NCBI RefSeq assembly: GCF_000720135.1
Contig: NZ_JOIU01000021.1
Span: 124,001 to 188,000, forward strand
Source: Streptomyces sp. NRRL S-1022
GTDB taxonomy: Bacteria > Actinomycetota > Actinomycetes > Streptomycetales > Streptomycetaceae
Length of the DNA: 64,000 nucleotides
Reading direction: 5' to 3'
Positions 24,926-32,599 of this stretch are shown piece by piece (position 1 is the stretch's first letter; each line of letters begins with the position of its first letter). The notes beneath the pieces are model-generated. The model did not search any database, had not been told where the DNA came from, and saw nothing but the letters and a program-made list of their open reading frames with translations. The position numbers and the translations under genes were made by a program.

Positions 24926-25504
24926 TCAGCGGATGGTGCGGACGCCGTCCAGGGCGATCGTCAGGACCCGGTCGCGCTGGGCGTCGTCCTCGAAAGCCGT
25001 CGCCGTGATCCCGGCGACCATCCGCAGCAGATCACCGAACTCCATGTCCGCCCGGGCGGCACCGGCCCGCTGCGCCCGCTCCAGCAGCGGGCCGCCGGCC
25101 GCGTACATGGAGTCGCGGCACGACTGGAAGATGTCCGACTGTCCGTCGAGGGCCTCGCGGACGGCCCGCTTGGTGACCAGGTACCCGGAGAACCGGTTCA
25201 GCCAGGCCGTCAGCGCCTCCCACGGCTCCCGGTCCGCGAGCTCGACGGCCGCCCGGCACAGGGCGTTGACCTCGTCGGCGTAGACGCTCTCGAACAGGTC
25301 GCGGCGGGTCGGGAAGTTCCGGTACAGCGTGCCGATGCCGACGCCGGCGCGGCGGGCGATGTCCTCCAGCGAGGCGTCCGCCCCGTGCTCCGCGAACGCC
25401 TCGCGGGCCGCGGCGAGCAGCGCGTCGTAGTTGCGGGCGGCGTCCTTACGGTGCGGCCGGCGGGCCGCCACGATCTCGCCGACGGGGAACGGCGTGGCCG
25501 TCAC
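24926..25504 (-). CDS. TetR family transcriptional regulator
   Basis: 192 residues from the GTG at 25504, with GGGAGGCAGCA directly upstream. The N-terminal helix-turn-helix (ASLEDIARRAGVGIGTLYRNFPTRRDLFESVY) is a textbook TetR domain, followed by an all-helical ligand domain of the SBP/AcrR-C type. It is divergent from an MFS drug-efflux gene across two palindromic operators, the usual layout of a drug-sensing repressor that controls its pump and itself. The inducer is unknown. Confidence 0.93.
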   Translation of the reverse strand: MTATPFPVGEIVAARRPHRKDAARNYDALLAAAREAFAEHGADASLEDIARRAGVGIGTLYRNFPTRRDLFESVYADEVNALCRAAVELADREPWEALTAWLNRFSGYLVTKRAVREALDGQSDIFQSCRDSMYAAGGPLLERAQRAGAARADMEFGDLLRMVAGITATAFEDDAQRDRVLTIALDGVRTIR

Positions 25505-25529
25505 TGCTGCCTCCCGGGAGGGGAATCGA

Positions 25530-25558
25530 TTGAAGCGGAGGGGTACCTCCGCTACAGT
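25530..25558 (+). promoter_or_regulatory. Promoter of the MFS efflux gene
   Basis: TTGAAG (25530-25535) and TACAGT (25553-25558) with exactly 17 bp between form a good promoter reading towards the MFS gene. The first operator occupies the spacer almost exactly and the second overlaps the -10 box and start site, so repressor binding would exclude RNA polymerase. Confidence 0.6.
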
Positions 25559-25574
25559 GGAGGGGTACCTCCAC
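25535..25574. promoter_or_regulatory. Two tandem 18-bp palindromic operators
   Basis: GCGGAGGGGTACCTCCGC (25535-25552) and GTGGAGGGGTACCTCCAC (25557-25574) each have perfect 7-bp arms around GGTA. They share the core GGAGGGGTACCTCC, and their centres are 22 bp apart, about two helical turns, which would let two TetR dimers bind on the same face of the DNA. Confidence 0.75.
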
Positions 25575-25709
25575 TTTAACAGTGCGGGGTCGGCTCCGCC
25601 GTGGCCGGACGCGGCCCGCCCAGCCGGCCCCGCCTGCCCCGGCGCGGCCCGTACGACCGCGCCCCACGTACCCGATCCTCCGCGTCCCTCATCCGGGAGA
25701 GGCTTCTCC

Positions 25710-27140
25710 ATGCCCCGCGCGTCCACCCGCCTCACCTTCACGGTCCTCGCGACCGGTGCCGGCGTGTTCTCCATGCTGCAGTCGCTGATCGCGCCGGCCC
25801 TGCCGACCGTCCAGCACGCCCTGCACACCTCGCAGTCCACCGCGACCTGGGTGATGACGGCATACCTGCTGTCCGCCTCCGTCTTCACCCCGATCCTCGG
25901 CCGGGTCGGCGACCTCGCCGGCAAGAAACGCACCCTCGTGGCCGTCCTGGTCACCGTCCTCGCGGGCTGTCTCATCGCCGCGCTGGCCCCGACCATCGGC
26001 GTACTGATCGTCGCCCGGGTCGTCCAGGGCGTCGGCGGCGCCCTGTTCCCGCTCTCCTTCGGCATCATCCGGGACGAGTTCGCCCCCGGCGAGGTCAGCG
26101 GGAGCATCAGCAACCTCTCCGCCGTGATCGCCGCCGGCGGCGGCGTCGGCATGGTGGCCGCCGGGCCGATCGTGTCCGCGCTCGACTACCGCTGGCTGTT
26201 CTGGATACCGGTCGCGATCGTCGCCGCGACGGTCCTGATCGCGCTGCGCTACGTCCCCGAGTCGCCCAGGAGGGCCGGGGGCAGGGTCAGCTGGGGCGGC
26301 GCCGTACTGCTCTCCGGCTGGCTGGTCGCCCTGCTGCTGCCGCTGAGCCAGGCCGGCCGGTGGGGCTGGGGCTCGGCGAAGGTGCTCGGCCTGTTCACCG
26401 CCGCCGTCGTACTGTTCGCGGTGTGGCTGGCCGCCGAGGCCCGCTCGCGCAGCCCGCTCATCGATCTGCGGGTGCTGCGGCAGCCCCCGGTGTGGACGAC
26501 CAACGCGGCCGCCCTGCTGTTCGGCGCCGGCATGTACTCGATCTGGTCCTTCCTGCCGGGCTTCGTCCAGACCCCGTCCGCGGCCGGCTACGGCTTCGGC
26601 GCCAGCGTGACCGCCTCCGGCCTGCTCATGCTGCCGATGCTGGTCGCGATGTTCCTCTCCGGCGTCCTGTCGGGCCGCCTCGAACCCCGTGTCGGCGCCA
26701 AGGCGTTGCTCGTCTCGGGCGCCGCCTTCGGCGCGGTGGCCTGCGGCTTCCTCACCCTGTGGCACGACGCGCAGTGGCAGATCGCCGTCGTCGCGGGCCT
26801 GTTCGGCCTCGGCATCGGACTCGCCTTCGCCTCCATGGCCAACCTCATCGTGGGCAGCGTGCCGGCGGAGCAGACCGGCGCCGCGACCGGCATGAACGCC
26901 AACATCCGCACCATCGGCGGCTCGATCGGCGCCGCGCTCACCAGTGTCCTGGTCACCGGCCGGCTCCAGCCCTCGGGCCTGCCGTACGCCTCCGGCTACA
27001 CCCACGCCTGGGCCCTGCTCGCCCTCCTGTGCCTCGCCGCAGCCGGCGCCGCCCTCCTCGTCCCGGCACGCCGTCCCACCCGCCCGGCCCGCACCGGCAC
27101 CGCCCCGGCCCCGGCCCGGGCACCCGCCCGCGTGCGGTAG
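25710..27140 (+). CDS. MFS drug efflux transporter, DHA2 (14-helix) type
   Basis: 476 residues from the ATG at 25710 (GGGAGAGG upstream). The first helix and loop (MLQSLIAPALPTVQHAL, STATWVMTAYLLSASVFTPILGRVGDLAGKKRTL) are those of the EmrB/QacA drug:H+ antiporter-2 family; VVQGVGGALFPL is the motif-C region. About fourteen membrane segments are present, ending in a Pro/Ala/Arg-rich tail. It should expel hydrophobic toxic compounds using the proton gradient, under control of the divergent TetR gene. Confidence 0.92.
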   Translation: MPRASTRLTFTVLATGAGVFSMLQSLIAPALPTVQHALHTSQSTATWVMTAYLLSASVFTPILGRVGDLAGKKRTLVAVLVTVLAGCLIAALAPTIGVLIVARVVQGVGGALFPLSFGIIRDEFAPGEVSGSISNLSAVIAAGGGVGMVAAGPIVSALDYRWLFWIPVAIVAATVLIALRYVPESPRRAGGRVSWGGAVLLSGWLVALLLPLSQAGRWGWGSAKVLGLFTAAVVLFAVWLAAEARSRSPLIDLRVLRQPPVWTTNAAALLFGAGMYSIWSFLPGFVQTPSAAGYGFGASVTASGLLMLPMLVAMFLSGVLSGRLEPRVGAKALLVSGAAFGAVACGFLTLWHDAQWQIAVVAGLFGLGIGLAFASMANLIVGSVPAEQTGAATGMNANIRTIGGSIGAALTSVLVTGRLQPSGLPYASGYTHAWALLALLCLAAAGAALLVPARRPTRPARTGTAPAPARAPARVR

Positions 27141-27149
27141 GGTTGACCT

Positions 27150-27161
27150 GCGTGATCACGC
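27150..27161. promoter_or_regulatory. Perfect 12-bp palindrome between efflux gene and tRNA
   Basis: GCGTGATCACGC follows a TTGACC (27143-27148), 10 bp after the MFS stop and 23 bp before the tRNA. It could be a small protein-binding site or part of the tRNA promoter region; no clear -10 box is seen at the right distance. Confidence 0.3.
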
Positions 27162-27184
27162 GGGGCACCCGCGTGAGACCGCAA

Positions 27185-27258
<74 letters not shown>

Positions 27259-27285
27259 CAGAATGCCTGGGGTTTTCCCCGGGTC

Positions 27286-27330
27286 AGGGCCTTGCTCCAC
27301 TTCGGTGGGACAGGGCCCTCGGTCGTTTTT
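27286..27330 (+). terminator. Intrinsic terminator downstream of tRNA-Pro
   Basis: AGGGCC (27286-27291) pairs with GGCCCT (27314-27319) around an inner CCAC-TTCG-GTGG stem-loop with the stable UUCG-type tetraloop, followed by CGGTCGTTTTT. A smaller CCTGGGG-TTTT-CCCCGGG hairpin lies just before it. Confidence 0.7.
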
Positions 27331-27475
27331 CCGGGACCTGCGTCTCACAAGCGTCAAACGGCGGGCCGTGGTGTCGACCTTGCTGCTCAGTAAAGGGCGA
27401 TGGTCCTTTTCTCCGGCACCTGAAGAGCGTGCGTCAGTATGTGGTGCGACTGTTTCGATAACTGGGGGAGAAGTC

Positions 27476-28330
27476 ATGCACTCACTCGACCGGGCACTCG
27501 TACTGGGCGCCGGAGGTCTCGTGGGCACGGCCTGGACGGCCGGGCTCGCCTGCGGGCTGCGCCGTGGTGGGGTGGATCTCGGCGAGGCCGATCTGATCGT
27601 CGGCACCTCGGCCGGCGCGATCACCGCGGCACTGCTGGCCACCGGCCAGGACCCCGACCGGCTCGCCACCCCAGTGCGCCCCGCCGACTCCGGCAGCACT
27701 CCTCCCCAGGTGGACGGGCGCCGGCTGGGCGAGGCGTTCGCCGTGCTCGGTATGGCCGCCTCGGACCCCGCCGAGGCGCGGCGCCGAGTGGGCCGGATCG
27801 CACTCGCTGCCGAGACCGGCCCCGAGCAGGCGCATGTCGCCCGGATGCGGGCCATGGTCGGCGCGGACCAGTGGCCGGACCGGCAGCTGCTCATCGCCGC
27901 GATGAACGCCGGGACCGGTGAGCAGGAGGTCTTCGACCGCGCGAGTGGCGTCCCGCTGCCCTCCGCCGTGGCGGCAAGCACGGCCTTCCCGGGCATCTAC
28001 CCACCGATCACCATCAAGGGCCGCCGGTACATGGACGGCTCCCTGCAGTCGGCGACCAACGCAGGACTCGCAGCCGGAGCCCGCACGCTCGTCGTGATCG
28101 ACCCGCAGGCGCACCTGTTTCCCCGCGAGTTGCTGCACCAGGAGCTGGCGGTCGCCGGGGCACGCACAGTGGTGACCATCGAGCCCGACCCGGCATCAAT
28201 AAGCGCATTCGGCTCGGACCTGAATGACCGGACGGCATGGGAACCGGCCTACCAGGCCGGCCTTCGCCAAGCCGCCGATGCCACAGAGCAGCTCCGCCTC
28301 GCCTGGAAGAGTGGAACCGACGCGGACTGA
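27476..28330 (+). CDS. Patatin-like phospholipase (RssA-like)
   Basis: 284 residues from the ATG at 27476 (TGGGGGAGAAGTC upstream). The Gly-rich oxyanion stretch ALVLGAGGLVGTAW, nucleophile elbow GTSAG with Ser45 and the Asp187-Gly of the catalytic dyad (RYMDGSLQ) are all present, so a working lipid acyl hydrolase is likely. No signal peptide or membrane helix; a cytoplasmic or membrane-surface enzyme. GC3 is slightly lower than in neighbours, as in the following 200 bp. It sits alone after tRNA-Pro. Confidence 0.9.
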   Translation: MHSLDRALVLGAGGLVGTAWTAGLACGLRRGGVDLGEADLIVGTSAGAITAALLATGQDPDRLATPVRPADSGSTPPQVDGRRLGEAFAVLGMAASDPAEARRRVGRIALAAETGPEQAHVARMRAMVGADQWPDRQLLIAAMNAGTGEQEVFDRASGVPLPSAVAASTAFPGIYPPITIKGRRYMDGSLQSATNAGLAAGARTLVVIDPQAHLFPRELLHQELAVAGARTVVTIEPDPASISAFGSDLNDRTAWEPAYQAGLRQAADATEQLRLAWKSGTDAD

Positions 28331-28600
28331 GTTCCGCCCGATCTCCGGAGTGGTGCCGCGTATCCTCGCTCCCGCCCTCGTCCCGGGGATCTCCTCGCTT
28401 CTTCCGCTGGAGAACCAGGCCTTACGGTCAGCTGAACCATCCGGCTCGGCATTGATGGGCATCGGCTGGCTGAATGCGCTCGCGGGCGCAGCAGTCGAAG
28501 GGCACTGTGTGCAGTCACCGCGGCCACGGACCCCTGTGCCGTGATGCGGTTTCCGCTCGTGTGGGCGGCGCTGGGCGGGACGGCAGACGTAGGAGGCGCC

Positions 28601-28915
28601 GTGGTATCCCGGGCTCGGATCCCGCTGGAGGGCGGGGGCTGCTTTCTGGCCGAGGGTCCGGCCGCCTACGAGGGGCCGGTGAAGGCAGGCCGGGTCGACG
28701 ACGCCGTGCATCAGCTGCCGACGACGCTCCAGGAGGCGCTCGGGCCGGTCACGGAGAGGGCGCGCCTTGCCCCGGAACAGCTGCGCGAGGTCCGTCCCGA
28801 CGAGGTCGTGATCGAGTTCGGCGTGGACCTGTCGGTGTCGGCCCGAGCCGTGATCACGGAGGGCCAGGCGGGCTGCCACCTCGACGTGACCGTCTCGTGG
28901 AAAGGCCGGGGCTGA
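28601..28915 (+). CDS. Trypsin-co-occurring domain (Trypco1, CU044_2847-type) protein
   Basis: 104 residues from the GTG at 28601, preceded by AGGAGG at 4 bp; a longer frame from 28541 lacks such a site. The pattern IPLEGGGCFLAEGP ... LPTTLQEALGPVTERARLA ... PDEVVIEFGVDLSVSARAVI ... HLDVTVSWKG matches the small alpha+beta Trypco1 domain. In other actinobacteria this domain is encoded beside trypsin-like proteases in presumed stress or conflict systems; here no trypsin gene is adjacent. Activity unknown. The domain call rests on recalled family pattern. Confidence 0.7.
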   Translation: MVSRARIPLEGGGCFLAEGPAAYEGPVKAGRVDDAVHQLPTTLQEALGPVTERARLAPEQLREVRPDEVVIEFGVDLSVSARAVITEGQAGCHLDVTVSWKGRG

Positions 28916-28959
28916 TCCGGTGCGCAGGCGATCCGGGCGACGGGCCGGCGGTGGTTTGA

Positions 28960-29550
28960 TCACGGTGCCGCCCCGTCACCGGCGTCGTAGACCACGAGGC
29001 CGTCGGGGCGGAGGCGGGCGCCCGGGGTCGGGGTGTGGGTCATGAGGCGTCCGTCGTGCATCAGGTGCAGGACCAGCGCGCCGCGGGCGAGGACGGCGAA
29101 ATCGGCGATCAGGCGCCGGTGGCACCGCCACCACACCGCCTCGCTGCACATCACCGCCGTACGCTCCTCGCCCGCCTGCCGCAGCAGGACATCCATCGCG
29201 GTGACGAACTCGGGGCTGCGCGTGTGGGCGGCGTAGCCGCGGAAGGACTCGTTGCGCCAGACCGTGTCGGGGGAGTCCGGCGACGGCTTGCGCCACCCGC
29301 CGAGCCTCTGCTCCCACCGGTAGGAGATCCGCTCCCCGGGCAGCCACTGGGCCAGCCGCTGACGGGCCACGTCCGGGTTCCGGCGGCTGCCGGGCGCGGT
29401 CCGGACGTCCACGACAGACTCGACACCGGCTTCTCGCAGGAGCCCTGCCAGGGCGGTCCTGTCCGCGGTGCCGTGACCGAAGGTGATCAGCTCCGGGCGC
29501 GGCTCGGAGACATGGTCCGTGGGGCCGGTCCGGGCGGGGCCCACACTCAC
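28960..29550 (-). CDS. DUF488 family protein
   Basis: 196 residues from the GTG at 29550, chosen because it overlaps the upstream stop in GTGA. The N-terminal FGHGTADRTALAGLLREAGVESVVDVRTAPGSRRNP and the C-terminal CSEAVWWRCHRRLIADF (conserved C-E-CHR signature) are diagnostic of DUF488. Members are small cytoplasmic proteins of uncertain function with a possible nucleotide- or metal-binding site at the Cys/His cluster. Translationally coupled to the unknown protein upstream. Confidence 0.85.
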   Translation of the reverse strand: MSVGPARTGPTDHVSEPRPELITFGHGTADRTALAGLLREAGVESVVDVRTAPGSRRNPDVARQRLAQWLPGERISYRWEQRLGGWRKPSPDSPDTVWRNESFRGYAAHTRSPEFVTAMDVLLRQAGEERTAVMCSEAVWWRCHRRLIADFAVLARGALVLHLMHDGRLMTHTPTPGARLRPDGLVVYDAGDGAAP

Positions 29551-30080
29551 CGCCCGGGGGCGTCCCCGCGCGGCAGCGGTCCGACGCCGGAACGGCGGCC
29601 GGGGCACGAGGCGGCGTGGGCCTGTCCGGGGCCGGGTCCGCCGCGGGCGGCCGGCACGTCGGCGACGGCACCGGTGGTGAAGGCGCAGACCGCCTTGTGC
29701 GGCACGTCCGGGACGAGGTCCCCGCGCGGCCAGGTGCCCGGCGGGACGCCGGCTCCGGTCGCGTTCTCCAGGATCTGGTCGTCGGTGGGGCGGACGACGG
29801 TGAACTCGGCGGAGGCCGGCGGCCCGGGCAGGCCGGCCTGGGCCATGAGCGAGCACACGACGCCGAGCAGGTCGGCCTGGCCGTGGTGCATGGCCAGGCC
29901 GACCGGCCGGGGCTGTGCGCCCGGGCACTCGGGCAGGCCGGTCGGGCGCTGGGGGACCCGGGCGGGTACGTGGGAGCCGGGGCGGCCGGTGGCGGTCTGC
30001 TCGGTCTTCTCGCCGAGGTTCGTCACCACGCCCCCGACGGTGCCCCCGGCCGGCCCCTGCCAGACGGCGCTTCCGATCAT
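29547..30080 (-). CDS. Hypothetical protein, 177 aa, coupled to DUF488
   Basis: The frame from the ATG at 30078-30080 has the strong third-position G/C bias of a real gene along its full length and its stop overlaps the DUF488 start by 4 bp. It begins MIGSAVWQGPAGGTVGGVVTNLG and has a mid-part with hydrophobic helical character (HGQADLLGVVCSLMAQAGLP, AEFTVVRPTDDQILENATG). No membrane segment, signal peptide or known motif was recognised. An earlier GTG at 30113 is possible. Function unknown. Confidence 0.6.
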   Translation of the reverse strand: MIGSAVWQGPAGGTVGGVVTNLGEKTEQTATGRPGSHVPARVPQRPTGLPECPGAQPRPVGLAMHHGQADLLGVVCSLMAQAGLPGPPASAEFTVVRPTDDQILENATGAGVPPGTWPRGDLVPDVPHKAVCAFTTGAVADVPAARGGPGPGQAHAASCPGRRSGVGPLPRGDAPGR

Positions 30081-30388
30081 GTGCCGCCGGGTACCCGGCG
30101 GCGGCCCCCTCACGCGCCCGCCCGGCCGCGACGTGCCGGGCCGTGGGGCCGCGGCCGGGCCCGCGCACCTCCCGCTCTATCCGAGGGCCGGTACGGGGTC
30201 TGCGAGGGGGAGGAGGGCGCGAGCGGGACGGCGGTCTTCGGCGACGGCCGCCGTCCGGCCGCGCTGACGGCTCCCCGCGAATCCCCTGACCGCACGTCGG
30301 CGTCGGCCCGTCCCGGAGGCTGTCGCTTTGTTTTCCCGGTGCGTACACTCCACTGCGAAGTGTGATCATCGCGGTCGGAGGACGCGGC
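30081..30388. other. Divergent intergenic region, 308 bp
   Basis: Lies between the start of the hypothetical protein (-) and the small membrane protein (+). TACACT (30344-30349) in a less G/C-rich patch is a possible -10 box for the rightward operon, and CACT/AGTG repeats lie just after it (30346-30362). The rest is G/C-rich sequence with no credible gene or RNA structure. Confidence 0.5.
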
Positions 30389-30763
30389 ATGAGTGCACCG
30401 GGGGCTCCTCGACGTGAAGTGGTCACGGGGGTTCCGCGTGCGGCCCGCCCGGCTCGGGGCGGGCACGGGCCCGCGCAGCCCGGTCCGGCCGTCGACACCC
30501 TCGCCCTCCGCTCCCTGATGCGCCGTCAACTCAAGCTGGGGCTGCGGGCCTTCGCACTGCTCGCCGTCCTGCTCGGTCCGCTGCCCCTCGCCTTCACGGC
30601 CCTGCCGGACCCGGCGGCGCGGCCGGGCAGCGCCCTGGCCGTGTGGGCAGTCCTCGGGGTCGCCGTCTACCCCGCGCTCGTCGTCATCGGCCGGTGGTAC
30701 GTCGTACGCGCCGAGCGCAACGAACGCGACACCGCGGACCGCGCCGGAGGGGCCCGGCGGTGA
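30389..30763 (+). CDS. Small membrane protein, DUF485-like symporter partner
   Basis: 124 residues from the ATG at 30389 with CGGAGGACG upstream. After a Pro/Ala-rich N-terminus there are two membrane segments (FALLAVLLGPLPLAFTALP, LAVWAVLGVAVYPALVVIG) and a charged tail, the layout of DUF485-like proteins encoded directly before acetate/solute symporters (YjcH with ActP in Escherichia coli). Its stop overlaps a micro-ORF by 4 bp, which in turn overlaps the symporter start. It is probably an accessory subunit of that transporter. Confidence 0.75.
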   Translation: MSAPGAPRREVVTGVPRAARPARGGHGPAQPGPAVDTLALRSLMRRQLKLGLRAFALLAVLLGPLPLAFTALPDPAARPGSALAVWAVLGVAVYPALVVIGRWYVVRAERNERDTADRAGGARR

Positions 30764-30813
30764 GCGACGTCCAGCCGTCCCCGTCCGGCCGCGCACCCGG
30801 AGCCGCCGGGTGA
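30760..30813 (+). CDS. Micro-ORF, 17 aa, bridging two genes by 4-nt overlaps
   Basis: GTG at 30760 lies in the GTGA that holds the stop of the upstream gene, and its TGA at 30811-30813 lies in the GTGA that holds the symporter start. The peptide (MSDVQPSPSGRAPGAAG) has no recognisable motif. Its likely value is to carry terminating ribosomes across the gap so that symporter translation stays coupled; whether the peptide itself matters is unknown. Confidence 0.4.
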   Translation: MSDVQPSPSGRAPGAAG

Positions 30814-32564
30814 ACCAGACGTACGGCGTCGTGGCCGTGTCGGCGGCGGTCGTGGTGACCCTGGTGATCGGCGCGGCGGGCCTGCGCATCTCCCGCACCA
30901 CCTCCGACTTCTACGTCGCCTCCCGCACCGTGCCGCCGTACCTCAACGCCATGGCCATCAGCGGCGAGTACCTCTCGGCGGCCTCGTTCCTCGGCATCGC
31001 CGGGCTCGTCGCCGCCCAGGGCGTCGAGATGCTCTGGTTCCCCGTCGGCTACGCCGCCGGCTACCTCGTCCTGCTCGTGTTCGTCGCCGCCCCGCTGCGC
31101 CGCTCCGGGGCCTACACGCTGCCCGACTTCGCCGACTCACGGCTCCAGTCCCGGGCCGCCCGGCGCGTCGCCAGCGTGCTCGTCGTCGGTGTCGGCTGGC
31201 TCTACCTGCTGCCGCAGCTCCAGGGCGCGGGCCTCACCCTCGGCCTGGTCACCGGCGCGCCGCGGTGGCTCGGCGGGGTGCTGGTCGCCGTCGTCGTCGC
31301 CCTGGCCGTGGCCGCCGGCGGCATGCGCAGCATCACCTTCGTCCAGGCCTTCCAGTACTGCCTGAAACTGACCGCGCTCCTCGTGCCCGCCGTCTTCCTC
31401 CTCCTGGCCTGGCACGGCGACCCGCGCCCCGCCGGCGCCCTGGAGGAGCCGCCGACCTTCCGCCGGCACACCCAGGTCACCGTCGAGACCACCGTCCGCA
31501 TCCGGATCGAGACGCCGCTGCGGGCCGTCGCGACCGGCGCCGTGGACGGCCGGGACCACGAGCGGGACCCGCTGCTGCTGGACCCCGGGGTGCACGAGGT
31601 CCGGGCCGGTACGACCCTCCGGTTCCCGCCGGGCACCCCGGTGCCCGAGCGGGAGCCGGGCGACGGCCGGCGCGCCGGAGCCTCCAGCTGGGCGGCGCCG
31701 CTGTCCGGCGGCAGGGAGGACCACCCGCTGTACACGACGTACGGGCTGATCTTCGCCACCTTCCTGGGCACCATGGGCCTGCCCCACGTCCTCGTCCGCT
31801 TCTACACCAACCCCGACGGCCGGGCCGCCCGGCGCACCACCGTGATCGTGCTCGCCCTGGTCGGCGGCTTCTACCTGCTGCCGCCGCTGTACGGCCTCCT
31901 CGGCCGGATCTACGCCCCCGACCTGCTGCTCACCGGCACCACGGACGCCGCCGTCCTGGTCCTGCCGGAACGTCTCGTCGGCGGCCCGGGCGGCGACCTG
32001 CTCGGTGCCCTGATCGCCGCCGGCGCCTGTGCCGCCTTCCTGTCCACCGCCTCCGGGCTCACCCTGTCCGTCGCGGGCGTGCTCAGCCAGGACGTACTGC
32101 CCTCGCTCGGCGTCCGCCACTTCCGGCTGGCCACGCTCCTGGCGGTCGCCGTACCCGTCACGGTGAGCGTGGCGGCCGGCAGTCTGCCCGTCGCCAACGC
32201 CGTCGGCCTCGCCTTCGCGGTGGCCGCCTCCTCCTTCTGCCCGCTGCTGCTGCTCGGCATCTGGTGGCGCGGCCTCACCGCGCCCGGCGCGATCGCGGGG
32301 CTGCTCACCGGGGGCGGCAGTGCCCTCACCGCGGTCGCCCTGACCATCGCCGGGCCCCTCACCGACGGCTGGCCGCACACCCTGCTCGCCTGGCCGGCGG
32401 TGTGGTCCGTGCCGCTCGGCTTCCTGACCATGATCCTGGTCTCCCTGGCCACCCGGGACCGGATCCCGGCCGGCACCGAGGCCGCCATGGCCCGCCTGCA
32501 CCTGCCCGAACGCCCCCCGGGCCGGGGCGCGTCCGCCACCCGCCGAGGAGTGACCACCCCATGA
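30810..32564 (+). CDS. Sodium:solute symporter, cation acetate symporter-like
   Basis: 584 residues with about thirteen membrane segments of the SSS family. The start (FYVASRTVPPYLNAMAISGEYLSAASFLGIAGL) and AFLSTASGLTLSVAGVLSQDV are typical of ActP-like monocarboxylate/acetate:Na+ symporters. A long hydrophilic insertion (about residues 205-300, RRHTQVTVETTVRIRIETPL onwards) between two helices is a feature of actinobacterial members. GTG start in a GTGA overlap with the micro-ORF. The kinase gene downstream is linked through another micro-ORF, suggesting that substrate uptake and sensing are coupled. Confidence 0.88.
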   Translation: MNQTYGVVAVSAAVVVTLVIGAAGLRISRTTSDFYVASRTVPPYLNAMAISGEYLSAASFLGIAGLVAAQGVEMLWFPVGYAAGYLVLLVFVAAPLRRSGAYTLPDFADSRLQSRAARRVASVLVVGVGWLYLLPQLQGAGLTLGLVTGAPRWLGGVLVAVVVALAVAAGGMRSITFVQAFQYCLKLTALLVPAVFLLLAWHGDPRPAGALEEPPTFRRHTQVTVETTVRIRIETPLRAVATGAVDGRDHERDPLLLDPGVHEVRAGTTLRFPPGTPVPEREPGDGRRAGASSWAAPLSGGREDHPLYTTYGLIFATFLGTMGLPHVLVRFYTNPDGRAARRTTVIVLALVGGFYLLPPLYGLLGRIYAPDLLLTGTTDAAVLVLPERLVGGPGGDLLGALIAAGACAAFLSTASGLTLSVAGVLSQDVLPSLGVRHFRLATLLAVAVPVTVSVAAGSLPVANAVGLAFAVAASSFCPLLLLGIWWRGLTAPGAIAGLLTGGGSALTAVALTIAGPLTDGWPHTLLAWPAVWSVPLGFLTMILVSLATRDRIPAGTEAAMARLHLPERPPGRGASATRRGVTTP

Positions 32565-32599
32565 CGACCCGCCGGCCCGCCGACGGCGCCCGCGCATGA
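32561..32599 (+). CDS. Micro-ORF, 12 aa, bridging symporter and kinase genes
   Basis: ATG at 32561 lies in the ATGA that ends the symporter, and its TGA at 32597-32599 lies in the ATGA that starts the histidine kinase. The peptide (MTTRRPADGARA) is too short for a domain. With the similar 17-codon frame at 30760 it completes an unbroken chain of coupled starts and stops from 30389 to 33816. Confidence 0.4.
   Translation: MTTRRPADGARA

Noticed and set aside
28331-28600. Possible transposase remnant or extra small gene between the patatin and Trypco1 genes
   Set aside because: All frames are short and lack codon bias, ribosome sites and any transposase motif.
31410-31700. Foreign domain inserted in the sodium symporter
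   Set aside because: The long hydrophilic loop is a usual trait of actinobacterial acetate-type symporters and is in frame with normal codon use, so it is not a recent insertion.
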